Shown in pieces: positions 33,786 to 42,236 of a DNA stretch of 64,000 nt. Each line of letters begins with the position of its first letter. Within the stretch, counting starts at the first letter, position 1. Origin of the DNA: an uncultured Dehalococcoidia bacterium (GTDB lineage: Bacteria; Chloroflexota; Dehalococcoidia; Lucifugimonadales; UBA3495); NCBI GenBank assembly GCA_958296445.1, contig OY282565.1, positions 1,033,936 to 1,097,935 of the forward strand, read 5' to 3'. A program made the position numbers and the translations under genes. The notes under the pieces were generated by a model. It saw only the letters and a program-made list of their open reading frames with translations. It had not been told where the DNA came from and searched no databases.

Positions 33786-35120
33786 ATGCCGACTATTCTT
33801 GAGGACTATATCGCCAAGCATCCGGGTTCGGCGCAGCGCTATCAGGAAAGCGTCGCTGTCTTTCCCGGCGGGGTCACCCACGATACGCGCTACGCGACGC
33901 CCTTTCCGCTGTTTATGACCCACGGCTCCGGGCCGCGCAAGTGGGACGTGGACGGCAACGAATACGTGGATTATGTGTCGGGCCACGGCGCGTTGTTGCT
34001 GGGGCATTCGCACCCGGCCATCGCCGAGGCCGTTTCGCGGCAGATTCAGCGCGGCACCCACTTGGGCGCGTCCACCGACGAGGAGCTGCGCTGGGCCAGG
34101 GCGATCAAAGCGTTGATGCCGTCCATCGAAAAGCTGCGTTTCCACAGCTCCGGCACCGAGGCGACGCTGATGGCGATGCGGCTGGCCCGCGCTTATACCG
34201 GCAAGAGCAAGGTAATCAAGTTGCAAGACCATTTCCACGGCTGGCACGACTACGCTATGGCCGGTTCCGACCGCTCCGCGCCGGGCATCCCGCAGTCCAG
34301 CTTGGGGACGATGGTGATTGTTCCGGCGGGCGACCTCCCGGCGGTGGAGGACGCGCTGGCCAAGGACAATGACATCGCAGCTCTGATTCTCGAACCTACC
34401 GGCGCCCATTACGGCCAGCTTCCCTACGATACGCCCAACTACCTGAAGGGGCTGCGGGAACTCACCGCGCAGTACGGGGTCATCCTGATTTTCGACGAGG
34501 TGGTCACCGGATTCCGGGCCTCGCCCGGCGGGGCGCAGGTGCGCTACGGCGTATCGCCCGACCTGACTACGATGGCAAAGATAGTGGCGGGCGGGCTGCC
34601 CGGCGGCGCGGTGGGGGGCAAAGCCGACATCGTGGATATGATTGCCCACCGGGGCGACCCGGAATGGGACAATTCCCGCCGCGTCTACCATCCCGGCACT
34701 TTCAACGGCAACCCGCTGTCCGCCGCCGCCGGAGCCGCGGCGCTGGAGCTGATTGCGGCGGAACCGATTAACCAGCGGGCCGACGAAATGGCGGCCCGGC
34801 TGAAGGCAGGACTGAACGAAGCACTGGGGCGGCTGGAAATCCCCGGGCACGCTCACGGCATCGCTTCGATGATTCACGTGGTACTGGCCGACTGCGACTG
34901 CGACCGGGGGATATGCACAATGTCCCACTCGCAGATTGCCAGCGTCACGGCGTCGCCCGCGGTCACCGCGATGAAGCGCGGCCTACAGAACCGGGGGGTG
35001 GACATAATGGGCCGCGACGCTTTCCTAGTATCCGCCACCCACAGCGAGGCCGACATTGACCAGACCATCGGGGTGTTCGGGGAAACGATGGCAGCAGTGC
35101 GGGCGGAGGGGCTGATTTAG
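33786..35120 (+). CDS. Class III aminotransferase / glutamate-1-semialdehyde mutase-like
   Basis: PLP enzyme, 444 aa. N-terminal FPGGVTHDTRYATPFPLFMT and VDGNEYVDYVSGHGALLLGH; FHSSGTEATLMAMRLAR is the phosphate-binding region; IFDEVVTGFR supplies the Asp that contacts the pyridine N; MAKIVAGGLPGGAVGG has the Schiff-base lysine. The family resembles HemL, but the segment ILEPTGAHYG and an insert with CDCDRGICTMSHS differ from true HemL, so it may be a mutase or transaminase of other amino acids. AGGAGGCAG precedes the ATG. Isolated from other heme genes. Confidence 0.88.
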   Translation: MPTILEDYIAKHPGSAQRYQESVAVFPGGVTHDTRYATPFPLFMTHGSGPRKWDVDGNEYVDYVSGHGALLLGHSHPAIAEAVSRQIQRGTHLGASTDEELRWARAIKALMPSIEKLRFHSSGTEATLMAMRLARAYTGKSKVIKLQDHFHGWHDYAMAGSDRSAPGIPQSSLGTMVIVPAGDLPAVEDALAKDNDIAALILEPTGAHYGQLPYDTPNYLKGLRELTAQYGVILIFDEVVTGFRASPGGAQVRYGVSPDLTTMAKIVAGGLPGGAVGGKADIVDMIAHRGDPEWDNSRRVYHPGTFNGNPLSAAAGAAALELIAAEPINQRADEMAARLKAGLNEALGRLEIPGHAHGIASMIHVVLADCDCDRGICTMSHSQIASVTASPAVTAMKRGLQNRGVDIMGRDAFLVSATHSEADIDQTIGVFGETMAAVRAEGLI

Positions 35121-35129
35121 TAGGGGGCG

Positions 35130-35360
35130 TTTCCGTCTGAATTAGGATTTGCCGGATTGGAAAATTCTGAAAATACCATAATCCGGTAAATCCTGATTCA
35201 GACAATTGAGACGATTGCGAAATTCCCCTTTGTCACCCTGAGTTGTCCCTTGTAACTCTGAGCGATCCCTTGTCACCCTGAGCGGAGCGAAGGGTCTCAC
35301 CGCCCAAGTCGAGATTCTTCGCTTCGCTCAGAATGACAGGCGCTTTGCTTAGAATGACAG
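35130..35360. repeat. TCTGAATC inverted pair and REP-like repeats
   Basis: GTCTGAATTAGGATTTGCCG at 35133 and its complement CCGGTAAATCCTGATTCAGA at about 35180-35200 form a hairpin. Then TGTCACCCTGAGCGGAGCGA AGGGTCTC and GCTTCGCTCAGAATGACAGG, with extra half units on each side. No gene in 35121-35377. Confidence 0.88.
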
Positions 35361-35377
35361 GCAGGGGTTTTCGTTGG

Positions 35378-36223
35378 CTAGTCGGCGATAATCAGCACTA
35401 CGACGCCGTCGGCTTCCGCCCGGCGGAGGTCAGTGTCCTTGATGCTGTTTCCCACGACGGCTGCTACGGCTGGGCAGTCCATAATCTGAGCTAGAATGTT
35501 GGCCCGCTCCAGGGCCCGTTGGATGTCGCGCCATTCCAGCGTGATGGAGACTTCCACCGCTGCCGCGCGGGGCTGGCCGGTGTTCAGGTCGGTGCCGTAT
35601 AGCACATAGTCGGCCAGTTGCAGCGAATCGGTTTGCGCCATGGTAACGATTCCGGCCGCTCTGCCATCTATGGCGGCTTCAATCAGGGTTTCGTAATCCG
35701 TGGTGGTCTCGCCCAGCAACACTTTGGCCCGGCGGATGTTCAGATCCGAGTGGGCCTTGCTGCGGATGAAGCGGCTGACGTGGCGCTCGTATTTTTCGCC
35801 CAGCAGGTTGCCTAGCTGCCCGATAATCCAGTTGACTTTATTTTCTAGGGCGGCAACCCTGTCGGCTAGATCGATAACTGCGTTGGCTAACCTGCTAACT
35901 GTGGTGGTCAGTTGGTCAACTGTGGTGGTCAATTGGTCAACCCTGTCAGTCAATTGGTCAACCCTGGTGGTCAGTCGGTCAACCCTGTCGGCCAGTCGGT
36001 CAACCCTGTCGGCCAGTTCGCCGTACATTTCGGCCAGCCGGTCAACTTTGGCGACCAGTTCGCCGTACAGCTCGAACAGCCGGTCAACTTTGTTGGGGAG
36101 CAGCAGGAATTCCTCGGTCAGCATTGCCCGCAGCAGGACGGGCTTTAGCTCCGGGTTGGCGTTTAGCTCTGCGATGATGCGGGCTACGGCGGTATCGGGC
36201 TGGGGTTCTACGTTAGTAGTCAT
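35378..36223 (-). CDS. Coiled-coil protein with C-terminal nuclease-like domain
   Basis: 281 aa, related to DUF3782-like proteins common in Chloroflexota and cyanobacteria. Residues 45-125 are an extended coiled coil with 7-residue reiterations (DRVDRLADRVDRLTTRVDQL). Residues 140-281 look like a small alpha/beta domain with YVLYGTDLNTGQPRAAAVEV and a final AVVGNSIKDTDLRRAEADGV, arranged like a PD-(D/E)XK fold, but an ExK is not clear (VEVS instead). Probably inactive or atypical. Function unknown. The upstream sequence up to 36406 shows no gene. Confidence 0.75.
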   Translation of the reverse strand: MTTNVEPQPDTAVARIIAELNANPELKPVLLRAMLTEEFLLLPNKVDRLFELYGELVAKVDRLAEMYGELADRVDRLADRVDRLTTRVDQLTDRVDQLTTTVDQLTTTVSRLANAVIDLADRVAALENKVNWIIGQLGNLLGEKYERHVSRFIRSKAHSDLNIRRAKVLLGETTTDYETLIEAAIDGRAAGIVTMAQTDSLQLADYVLYGTDLNTGQPRAAAVEVSITLEWRDIQRALERANILAQIMDCPAVAAVVGNSIKDTDLRRAEADGVVVLIIAD

Positions 36224-36406
36224 AATGATTGGGCGGCTCCTGTGGGATTGGTTTTATTGTACCCGATTGCGGTATGGGCTGCCTATCGGAAATCCAGTGT
36301 CTTGCCCGATGGGGTGCGGCGCCTGCGGCGGCGGCGCAGTTCTGTTAAAATCCTTTTGGCCCGCGCTTGATTGCGGGATTGGCAGTATTCCGGGAGGTGG
36401 TTTGAT

Positions 36407-37141
36407 ATGCCTTCGTTTACCGACAAGCTGACAGTCAACGGCTCGGAAATGGATATGTACGCGGCGGTTCCCAGCGGCGGCACCGCGCCTTACCCGGCGG
36501 TGGTCATCGCCTTTCACGTGGGCGGGCTGGACGAGTTCGACAAGGTTATGGCCGACCGGCTGGCCGAGGCGGGCTATGTGGCGGTGGTGCCGGACCTGTT
36601 CCACCGATTCCCGCAGGAGGCGCTGGACGGCCCGCGGCTGGAGCGGCTGAATTACCTGAACGACCCGGACATCATCGCCGATATGAACGCCGCGGCGGAT
36701 TTTCTGGTCGCCAATCCCCACGTGGACAGCGACCGCATCGGCGTGACCGGCTTCTGTATGGGCGGGCGCATTGCTTGGATGATGGCGGCGGCCAACCCCA
36801 TTTTTAAGGCTACCGCGCCTTTCTATGGCGGCAACATTATGGGCATCTGGGGCAACGGCGAGCAGACCCCCTTTGATATGACCGCCAACATCAACTGCCC
36901 GATGCTGTTTCACTTCGGTTCCATTGACGTCAACCCGTCGCTGGAAGACCGGGACAAGCTGGGCGCGGAGCTGACCCGGCTGGAGAAAGTCCACGAATTC
37001 CATACCTACGAAGGGGCGAACCACGCCTTTATGGACTTCAACAACCCTGAGCGGCACCACGCCGAAGCCGCTGCGGCCGCCTGGCCCAGGACTATCGAGT
37101 TTTTCGACAAGCATCTGAAGGCCGTTGCGGTAGCCGCCTAG
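36407..37141 (+). CDS. Dienelactone hydrolase family protein, copy 1
   Basis: 244 aa alpha/beta hydrolase. The nucleophile elbow is GVTGFCMGGRIAW (Cys), the acid is in the strand around FHFGSIDVNPS, and the histidine is in GANHAFMDF. ATG 36407 has GGGAGGTGG upstream. A paralogue follows 140 bp downstream with the same order of motifs (roughly half of residues alike by eye), so this is an old tandem duplication. Substrate may be a lactone or ester. Confidence 0.9.
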   Translation: MPSFTDKLTVNGSEMDMYAAVPSGGTAPYPAVVIAFHVGGLDEFDKVMADRLAEAGYVAVVPDLFHRFPQEALDGPRLERLNYLNDPDIIADMNAAADFLVANPHVDSDRIGVTGFCMGGRIAWMMAAANPIFKATAPFYGGNIMGIWGNGEQTPFDMTANINCPMLFHFGSIDVNPSLEDRDKLGAELTRLEKVHEFHTYEGANHAFMDFNNPERHHAEAAAAAWPRTIEFFDKHLKAVAVAA

Positions 37142-37149
37142 CGGGCGCT

Positions 37150-37182
37150 AACAAGGGGGCGCCCACAAGGGGCGCCCCTACA
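37150..37182. repeat. GGGGCGCCC hairpin between the hydrolase genes
   Basis: CAAGGGGGCGCCCACAAGGG GCGCCCCT: each half is itself a palindrome. It may reduce read-through between the paired genes. Confidence 0.55.
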
Positions 37183-37283
37183 TTGGGGATGGTCTAATGA
37201 GGTTCCGGGCGCCCCCGCAACCGCTTTGATACCGGAATACCGGGGCAGCTCTTGGGGTTGCCCCGAACAGGCTAGGAGTTGAT

Positions 37284-38012
37284 ATGCCCGCATCGCTGCA
37301 AAAACTTGCTGTGGACGGGGCGGAGATGGCGGCCTATTTCAGCGTGCCGGAGGGGGACGGCCCCTTTCCGGCGGTGGTGGTGATTCACCACGCGCCCGGG
37401 GTTGACCAGTTCGTGCGCGAATACGCCGACCGCTTGGCCGGGGAGGGCTACGCCGCCGCCGCGCCCGACCTGTTCCACCGCATCACCGACGAAATGGTGG
37501 AGCAGACCGGGCGCAGCAAGCGCGACCAGCTCAGCGACCCGGACATTATCGCCGACGTGAACGCCGCCGTAGACTTCCTGCGCTGCCATGCGCGGGTGGA
37601 CGGGGAGCGGCTGGGCATTACCGGCTTTTGTATGGGCGGGCGGGTGGTCTGGCTGGCCGCGGCCACCAACCCCTACTTCAAGGCCGCTGTCCCGCACTAC
37701 GGCGGAAACATATTTGTCCCTTGGGGCGCCGGGGAAGTGGCGCCTTTCCAGTTGAGCGACGGCATAAACTGTCCGATGCTGTTTCACTTCGGCGAGGTGG
37801 ACGCCAACCCATCGCCGGATGATATGCGGCGGCTGGACGATGAGTTGACCCGGCTGGGCAAGCCGCATCGCTTCTACGCCTATCCCGGCGCCGACCACGC
37901 CTTTATGAACCGCTATATGCCCCAACGCTATCACCGCACTTCGGCGGAAATGGCCTGGGCGCGGACGCGGGAATTTCTGGCGGAGCATCTGTTGCCCGTT
38001 CCCGTCGGATAA
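37284..38012 (+). CDS. Dienelactone hydrolase family protein, copy 2
   Basis: 242 aa. The nucleophile elbow GITGFCMGGRVVW, acid around FHFGEVDANPS and histidine in GADHAFMNR match the upstream paralogue. AGGAG lies 6 nt before the ATG. The lid region (FHRITDEMVEQTGRSKRDQL) differs from copy 1 (FHRFPQEALDGPRLERLNYL), so the two probably act on different substrates. Confidence 0.9.
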   Translation: MPASLQKLAVDGAEMAAYFSVPEGDGPFPAVVVIHHAPGVDQFVREYADRLAGEGYAAAAPDLFHRITDEMVEQTGRSKRDQLSDPDIIADVNAAVDFLRCHARVDGERLGITGFCMGGRVVWLAAATNPYFKAAVPHYGGNIFVPWGAGEVAPFQLSDGINCPMLFHFGEVDANPSPDDMRRLDDELTRLGKPHRFYAYPGADHAFMNRYMPQRYHRTSAEMAWARTREFLAEHLLPVPVG

Positions 38013-38039
38013 CCCTGCCGCTGGGGGATGGCAAAATTT

Positions 38040-38112
38040 GTCTGAATCAGGATTTTCAGGATTAAAGGATGGGCAGGATTGGGGAATTATCCTGGAAATC
38101 CTGATTCAGACA
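38040..38112. repeat. TCTGAATC inverted pair
   Basis: GTCTGAATCAGGATTTTCAG at 38040 and GGAAATCCTGATTCAGACAA at about 38094-38113 are inverted copies that form a long stem-loop upstream of the selenoprotein candidate. Confidence 0.8.
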
Positions 38113-38180
38113 ATTATCTGGGGATTCCCGATTTCGCGGGAATGACGCAAAGGGCAGAATCGCGCAAACCGGAGGTTACG

Positions 38181-39680
38181 ATGACGACCAGCCGTTCCTT
38201 CGCCGGGCAGGTGGCCGCGCCCGAATTTCCCGATGGCCTGGAGTGGGTGAACACCGACCGACCGCTGACGATGGAGGAGTTGAAGGGCAAGATTGTCATA
38301 CTCGACTTCTGGACTTACTGTTGAGTCAATTGTATGCACATTTTTCCGCAGTTGCGGAAACTGGAGCGGAAATACGCCAGCGAGCTGGTGGTGGTGGGGG
38401 TTCACTCGGCCAAGTTTCCTACTGAAAAGGAAACGGGCAGCCTAGTTGCCGCAGTGCGCCGGTGCGAGCTGGAGCATCCGGTAATCAACGACGCCGAGTT
38501 TCGGGTGTGGCAGCAGTATTCCTGTAGGGCCTGGCCGACGCTGATGTTTATTGACCCGCGCGGCAACGTCATCGGCAAGCACGAGGGCGAGCTTACATTT
38601 GACCAGTTCGACGGCCTGATGGCGGAAATGCTGGCCGAGTTTGACGCCGCCGGAATCCTGCGCCGCTCGCCGCTGCCCACCACGCCGCCGCCCGGCCCGG
38701 AGAACGCCCTCAGTTTCCCCGGCAAGGTGCTGGCCGACGAGGCCGGCGGGCGGCTGTTTATCGCCGACACCAACCACAACCGCATCGTCGTATCATCCTT
38801 TGACGGCGATGTTCAGCAGGTAATCGGCAGCGGCGAGGAGGGGCTGTCCGACGGCCCGTTGGCTCAAGCGGCCTTTAACCATCCCCAAGGAATGGCGGTT
38901 GACGGCGATGTTCTCTACGTCGCCGACACCGAAAACCACGCTATCCGCCGCGTTGACCTGCTGGCCGGGCAGGTGGAAACCATCGCCGGAACCGGCGAGC
39001 AGGGCTTCAGCCGGGAGGGGCGCCGCCCGGGCAGGACGACGGCCCTGAGTTCTCCGTGGGATGTGGCCCTGCGTAACGGGGTGGTCTACATCGCTATGGC
39101 CGGGATTCACCAGCTTTGGGCATTGGAGCTGGAAACGGGAATCGTTGCCCCCTACGCGGGCAGCGGGCGCGAGGCGATTACCGACGGCCCGCTGGCGACG
39201 GCGGCCCTGGCTCAGCCCAGCGGCATCACCGTCGGCGACAGCGGCAACGGCCCCCGCCTTTACTTCGCCGATAGCGAAACTAGCGCCGTCCGTAGCGCCG
39301 ACATTGACCCCAACGGCTCAGTCCGCACCCTAATCGGCTTGGGCCTGTTCGAGTTCGGCGACGTAGACGGCGACGATTTCCGAGTCCGCTTGCAGCATCC
39401 TATCGGCATTACCTATCAGGACGGCGTGCTGTATGTGGCCGATACCTACAACCACAAAATCAAGCGGGTGCTGCCCAAAACGCGGGCGGCCTTTACCGTG
39501 GCCGGGGCTGGCGCGTCCGGCCACGCCGACGGCCCCTTTGCCAAGGCCCGCTTCTCCGAACCCAGCGGCCTGAGCATCGCCAACGGGGTGATGTACATTG
39601 CCGACACCAACAACCACGCCATCCGGGTCGCCGATTTGGAGTCGGGGGAAGTGGCTACGCTGGAGCTGGCCGGGCTGTAA
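38181..39680 (+). CDS. Thioredoxin-like NHL-repeat protein, probable selenoprotein (UGA at codon 48)
   Basis: 499 aa if UGA 38322-38324 is read through. The frame before and after it is the same. N-terminal part: [53 protein letters not shown]. In relatives (NHLRC2-like proteins) the motif is WTYCCINCMH, and its second Cys begins the redox CxxC. Here that Cys is UGA, so UVNC is expected. A bSECIS-like hairpin follows at the right distance. The C-terminal 360 residues are a beta-propeller of NHL repeats ([64 protein letters not shown]). ATG 38181 has GGAGGTTACG upstream. Cytosolic redox role inferred. Alternatives are a nonsense mutation or reinitiation at ATG 38334, which would lose the active-site residues. 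Confidence 0.82.
38322..38360 (+). promoter_or_regulatory. Candidate bSECIS element after in-frame UGA
   Basis: UGA at 38322-38324; a perfect stem TTTCCGC (38343-38349) / GCGGAAA (38354-38360) encloses the loop AGTT. The loop is 25 nt from the UGA and has G as its second base, within the bacterial SECIS rule (16-37 nt, G in the first two loop bases). Confidence 0.75.
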
Positions 39681-39691
39681 GCAAGGACAGG

Positions 39692-39720
39692 AACAGGGGC
39701 GCAAACTATGCGCCCCTGTT
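39692..39720. terminator. Bidirectional terminator hairpin
   Basis: AACAGGGGCGC (39692-39702), loop AAACTAT, GCGCCCCTGTT (39710-39720): a perfect 11-bp stem between two convergent genes. The T-run is only TTT on each side, so strength is uncertain. Confidence 0.6.
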
Positions 39721-39749
39721 TGCGGACGGGATTGCGCTTTTCCCTGTGG

Positions 39750-41144
39750 CTACTGTAACCGCCGGTAAGAGTCGAAAATTTCCACTGTCCAACTCCGCTC
39801 GATTGTGTCGGGGTGCAGATAAAAGAACTGGGCTTTCCCTTGCTGTCCGCAATGGATTGGTAAATTTCCGAAGTATCCACACTCCCTGAGTTTCCATGTA
39901 AAAACGTGGGTGGTTCCGTCTTCAGCTTCCCATCGGGCTTGATACTCGGTGAAATCCGGCCAGCTTCTGGTATTGTTGGATAACAGTATTTCGTGCCATG
40001 AATACCATCCAGAGCAGGAGTTGCGCCTTATATACTTAACGCAACTTCGATCTATACTCACCTCTGCCACTTGCCAGCGATTGCCGTTTACGTCGCTGAT
40101 GATGATGTTTTGTTCTCTGAGATCCAGCGTTTTGGGATATTCTTCAGTTTGGCCGCGTGGCCGGATGTAGTCTGCCGGGTTGTATCGGAATATGATTTCC
40201 GTTTCATCGGGCGTTGGCGTGTTGACAGGCAAAGGAGTTGGCGCCAGTTCCGCCATTGAAGCGTCGTACATATAGACCATCAGCGGGCGATTCCGCAGGT
40301 AATCGGGTTCCTGCCCGGCTCCTAGTGTAAGACCGAAATCGGGCCCGCTGGAATGGCCTACGGTTACGCCGTCCAGTGTGCGCCACTCGGCTAGGTATCC
40401 TGTCCAGTCCCCGGCCGCATCCCCTTGCGCCTCAAGCACGACCTCGGAACGGACTTGGCCGCTGCACATTTCCCGCGTTAGTATCGTTGTCACCACAAAG
40501 ATATTTCTTTGCGCGTCCGCGATTTGTTGGGGCGATTCAAGCCGGGTGATTTTCAATTCCCGTGTCGTATTGGGTGATTTGGCGCAGGATACGGGCGTGC
40601 TGCGTTCCCGCTGAGTTTGCGTAGGATCGTATTCCACCGCGATTGACAGCAGTTCGGGCGGAATTGGTGTCGGCGTTGGTGCCAACGTCGGAGTCGGCGG
40701 CGGTATGTACGGGGCATGGGTTGGCGGCGGTGGTATGTACGGGGTATGGGTTGGCGGCAGTTCCGTTGGCGGATTCAGCCGCGCAGCTTCCTGTGTTTTT
40801 GCTGCCTCGGCACGCGAGCATTCCGCGTCGCGTTCCGCAATGATTTGTTCTTTTGTCATAGTCTGTTCCATAAGCGCAGCGACATCGTCCCTGCCGCCCA
40901 TCATCGCCATTCCTAAACCCGCGTCCGGGTCATTTTCAATTGCGCAATCAATTGCTTCCTGCGCGATTTGCTGGCTGGATTTTGCGGAATCAGGAAGCGC
41001 CGAACACCCTGCCGCCAGCAGAAACAGCCCGGCTATGATGAGCGCGTAAGTAGCGACGTTGGTATGGAACGGCGCGAATTTTCTTACTTTACGCGGGGGT
41101 AGAGCGGGGGGGGGGGATTTTATCTTGAGCCTTTTCCATAACAC
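39750..41144 (-). CDS. Hypothetical lipoprotein with Pro/Thr-rich linker
   Basis: 464 aa. Hydrophobic segment YALIIAGLFLLAAGC with lipobox LAAGC. Then a helical part to about residue 125, a Pro-rich linker with repeated (H)TPYIPPPPTHAPYIPPP, and two related beta-rich domains, one around residues 165-270 and one 310-460. The second has four or more Cys (DRSCVKYIRRNSCSGW, RECGYFGNLPIHCGQQG), suggesting disulphides outside the cell. AT-richer than neighbours. The GTG at 41144 is too close to AGGA to be convincing. ATG 41139 has a proper site but a different frame, separated by an 11-bp homopolymer; the gene may be phase-variable. Confidence 0.72.
   Translation of the reverse strand: MLWKRLKIKSPPPALPPRKVRKFAPFHTNVATYALIIAGLFLLAAGCSALPDSAKSSQQIAQEAIDCAIENDPDAGLGMAMMGGRDDVAALMEQTMTKEQIIAERDAECSRAEAAKTQEAARLNPPTELPPTHTPYIPPPPTHAPYIPPPTPTLAPTPTPIPPELLSIAVEYDPTQTQRERSTPVSCAKSPNTTRELKITRLESPQQIADAQRNIFVVTTILTREMCSGQVRSEVVLEAQGDAAGDWTGYLAEWRTLDGVTVGHSSGPDFGLTLGAGQEPDYLRNRPLMVYMYDASMAELAPTPLPVNTPTPDETEIIFRYNPADYIRPRGQTEEYPKTLDLREQNIIISDVNGNRWQVAEVSIDRSCVKYIRRNSCSGWYSWHEILLSNNTRSWPDFTEYQARWEAEDGTTHVFTWKLRECGYFGNLPIHCGQQGKAQFFYLHPDTIERSWTVEIFDSYRRLQ
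41106..41116. repeat. Homopolymer run of 11 G near lipoprotein start
   Basis: G11 on the plus strand (C11 in the coding sense) between the best start (ATG 41139, AGGAG upstream) and the lipoprotein frame. With ten C the ATG would be in frame with the lipoprotein; with eleven it stops after 16 codons. Confidence 0.85.
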
Positions 41145-41172
41145 TCCTTATTATACAGATGTTTTGCGGCGG

Positions 41173-42042
41173 TTATTCGTCGAATCCCGGCCCACGATTT
41201 ACTACCATAATCCTATCCCGCCGCGTCAAGTCCTGCTCTGCGGTGATTTCGGCGTTGGGGAAATGCTGGCGGGCTGTGGCTTCGGCGGCGGGGAATTGCT
41301 CCGGGTCGAGCTCCAGCAGGATTATGCCGGGGGCGTTGAGCTTGGCCGGGGCCTGGGCTAGTAGGCGGCGCACTAGGTCTAGGCCGTCGGGGCCGCCATC
41401 TAAGGCCGTTGGCGGTTCTTGCCGGACTTCGGGCTGGAGGGTGGGGATGCGGGCGGTGGGGATGTAGGGCAGGTTGGCTACGATGACGTCTACGGGTTCG
41501 GGCAGGGGTTCCAGCAGGTCGCCGTGGCCTAGGCGGACGCGGTCGGCTACGGCGTGGGCGCGGATGTTGTAGGCGGCGACGTCTAGGGCCGGTTCGGAGA
41601 TGTCCACGGCGTAGATTCGGGCGGCGGGCAGGTGGATGGCTAGGTTGACTGCGATGGCGCCGCTGCCGGTGCCTACGTCGGCGATGGTCAGCTCGCGCGT
41701 TTCCATTCCCATCAGGGCCATAAACAGCGTATGCTCGACGATGCCCTCGGTTTCGGGCCGGGGAATCAGCACGTCGGGGGTTACTGCCACGTTGATGCCG
41801 TAGAATTCGCGGTAGCCTAGGATGTAGGCCAGCGGGACGCGCTCCAGCCGCTGGGCGACGACGCCCGCCAGTTCTTGGGCCTGATGCGCCGCGACTTCCG
41901 ATTCCTGCTCGGAAAAGATGTTCTGGCGGGTCATCCGCATTACGGTCATAACCATTACCTCGGCCTCTAGGCGGGCGTCGGGAATCCCGCTTTGGTCGAG
42001 GGTCTGGTGGGTTTGCCGGATTGTTTCGCGGATGCTTGCCAT
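41173..42042 (-). CDS. prmC: Release factor glutamine methyltransferase
   Basis: Methylates the Gln of the GGQ motif of peptide release factors, 289 aa. SAM site VGTGSGAIAVNLA, catalytic NLPYIPT (N-x-P-Y), LIPRPETE before the core, and the N-terminal helical domain. It follows prfA with a 194-bp repeat-filled gap on the same strand, the usual neighbourhood. Confidence 0.95.
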   Translation of the reverse strand: MASIRETIRQTHQTLDQSGIPDARLEAEVMVMTVMRMTRQNIFSEQESEVAAHQAQELAGVVAQRLERVPLAYILGYREFYGINVAVTPDVLIPRPETEGIVEHTLFMALMGMETRELTIADVGTGSGAIAVNLAIHLPAARIYAVDISEPALDVAAYNIRAHAVADRVRLGHGDLLEPLPEPVDVIVANLPYIPTARIPTLQPEVRQEPPTALDGGPDGLDLVRRLLAQAPAKLNAPGIILLELDPEQFPAAEATARQHFPNAEITAEQDLTRRDRIMVVNRGPGFDE

Positions 42043-42049
42043 TCGTTAC

Positions 42050-42212
42050 GAGGGGGACGGCGCCCCCACCCTAACCCTGCCCCGGAGGGGGAGGGGATTT
42101 CTGTTTGGGATTATATGGGATGATTGCGAAATTGCCCTTTGTCGCCCTGAGCGGAGCGAAGGGTCTCGCCGCCCAAGCCGGGATTCTTCGCTTTGCTCAG
42201 AATGACAGAGAC
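42050..42212. repeat. GGGGGAGGG and REP-like repeats between prfA and prmC
   Basis: CGCCCCCACCCTAACCCTGC CCCGGAGGGGGAGGGG at 42061-42099, and TGTCGCCCTGAGCGGAGCGA with TTCGCTTTGCTCAGAATGAC at 42138-42209. TTTCTGTTTGGGATTATATG occurs on both sides of the latter. Confidence 0.85.
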
Positions 42213-42236
42213 GGCGGCGGGGATTTCTGTTTGGGA

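Noticed and set aside
38334..39680. Separate gene starting at ATG 38334
   Set aside because: It would begin in the middle of the thioredoxin motif, with no ribosome site, and the upstream half matches the same family in the same frame.
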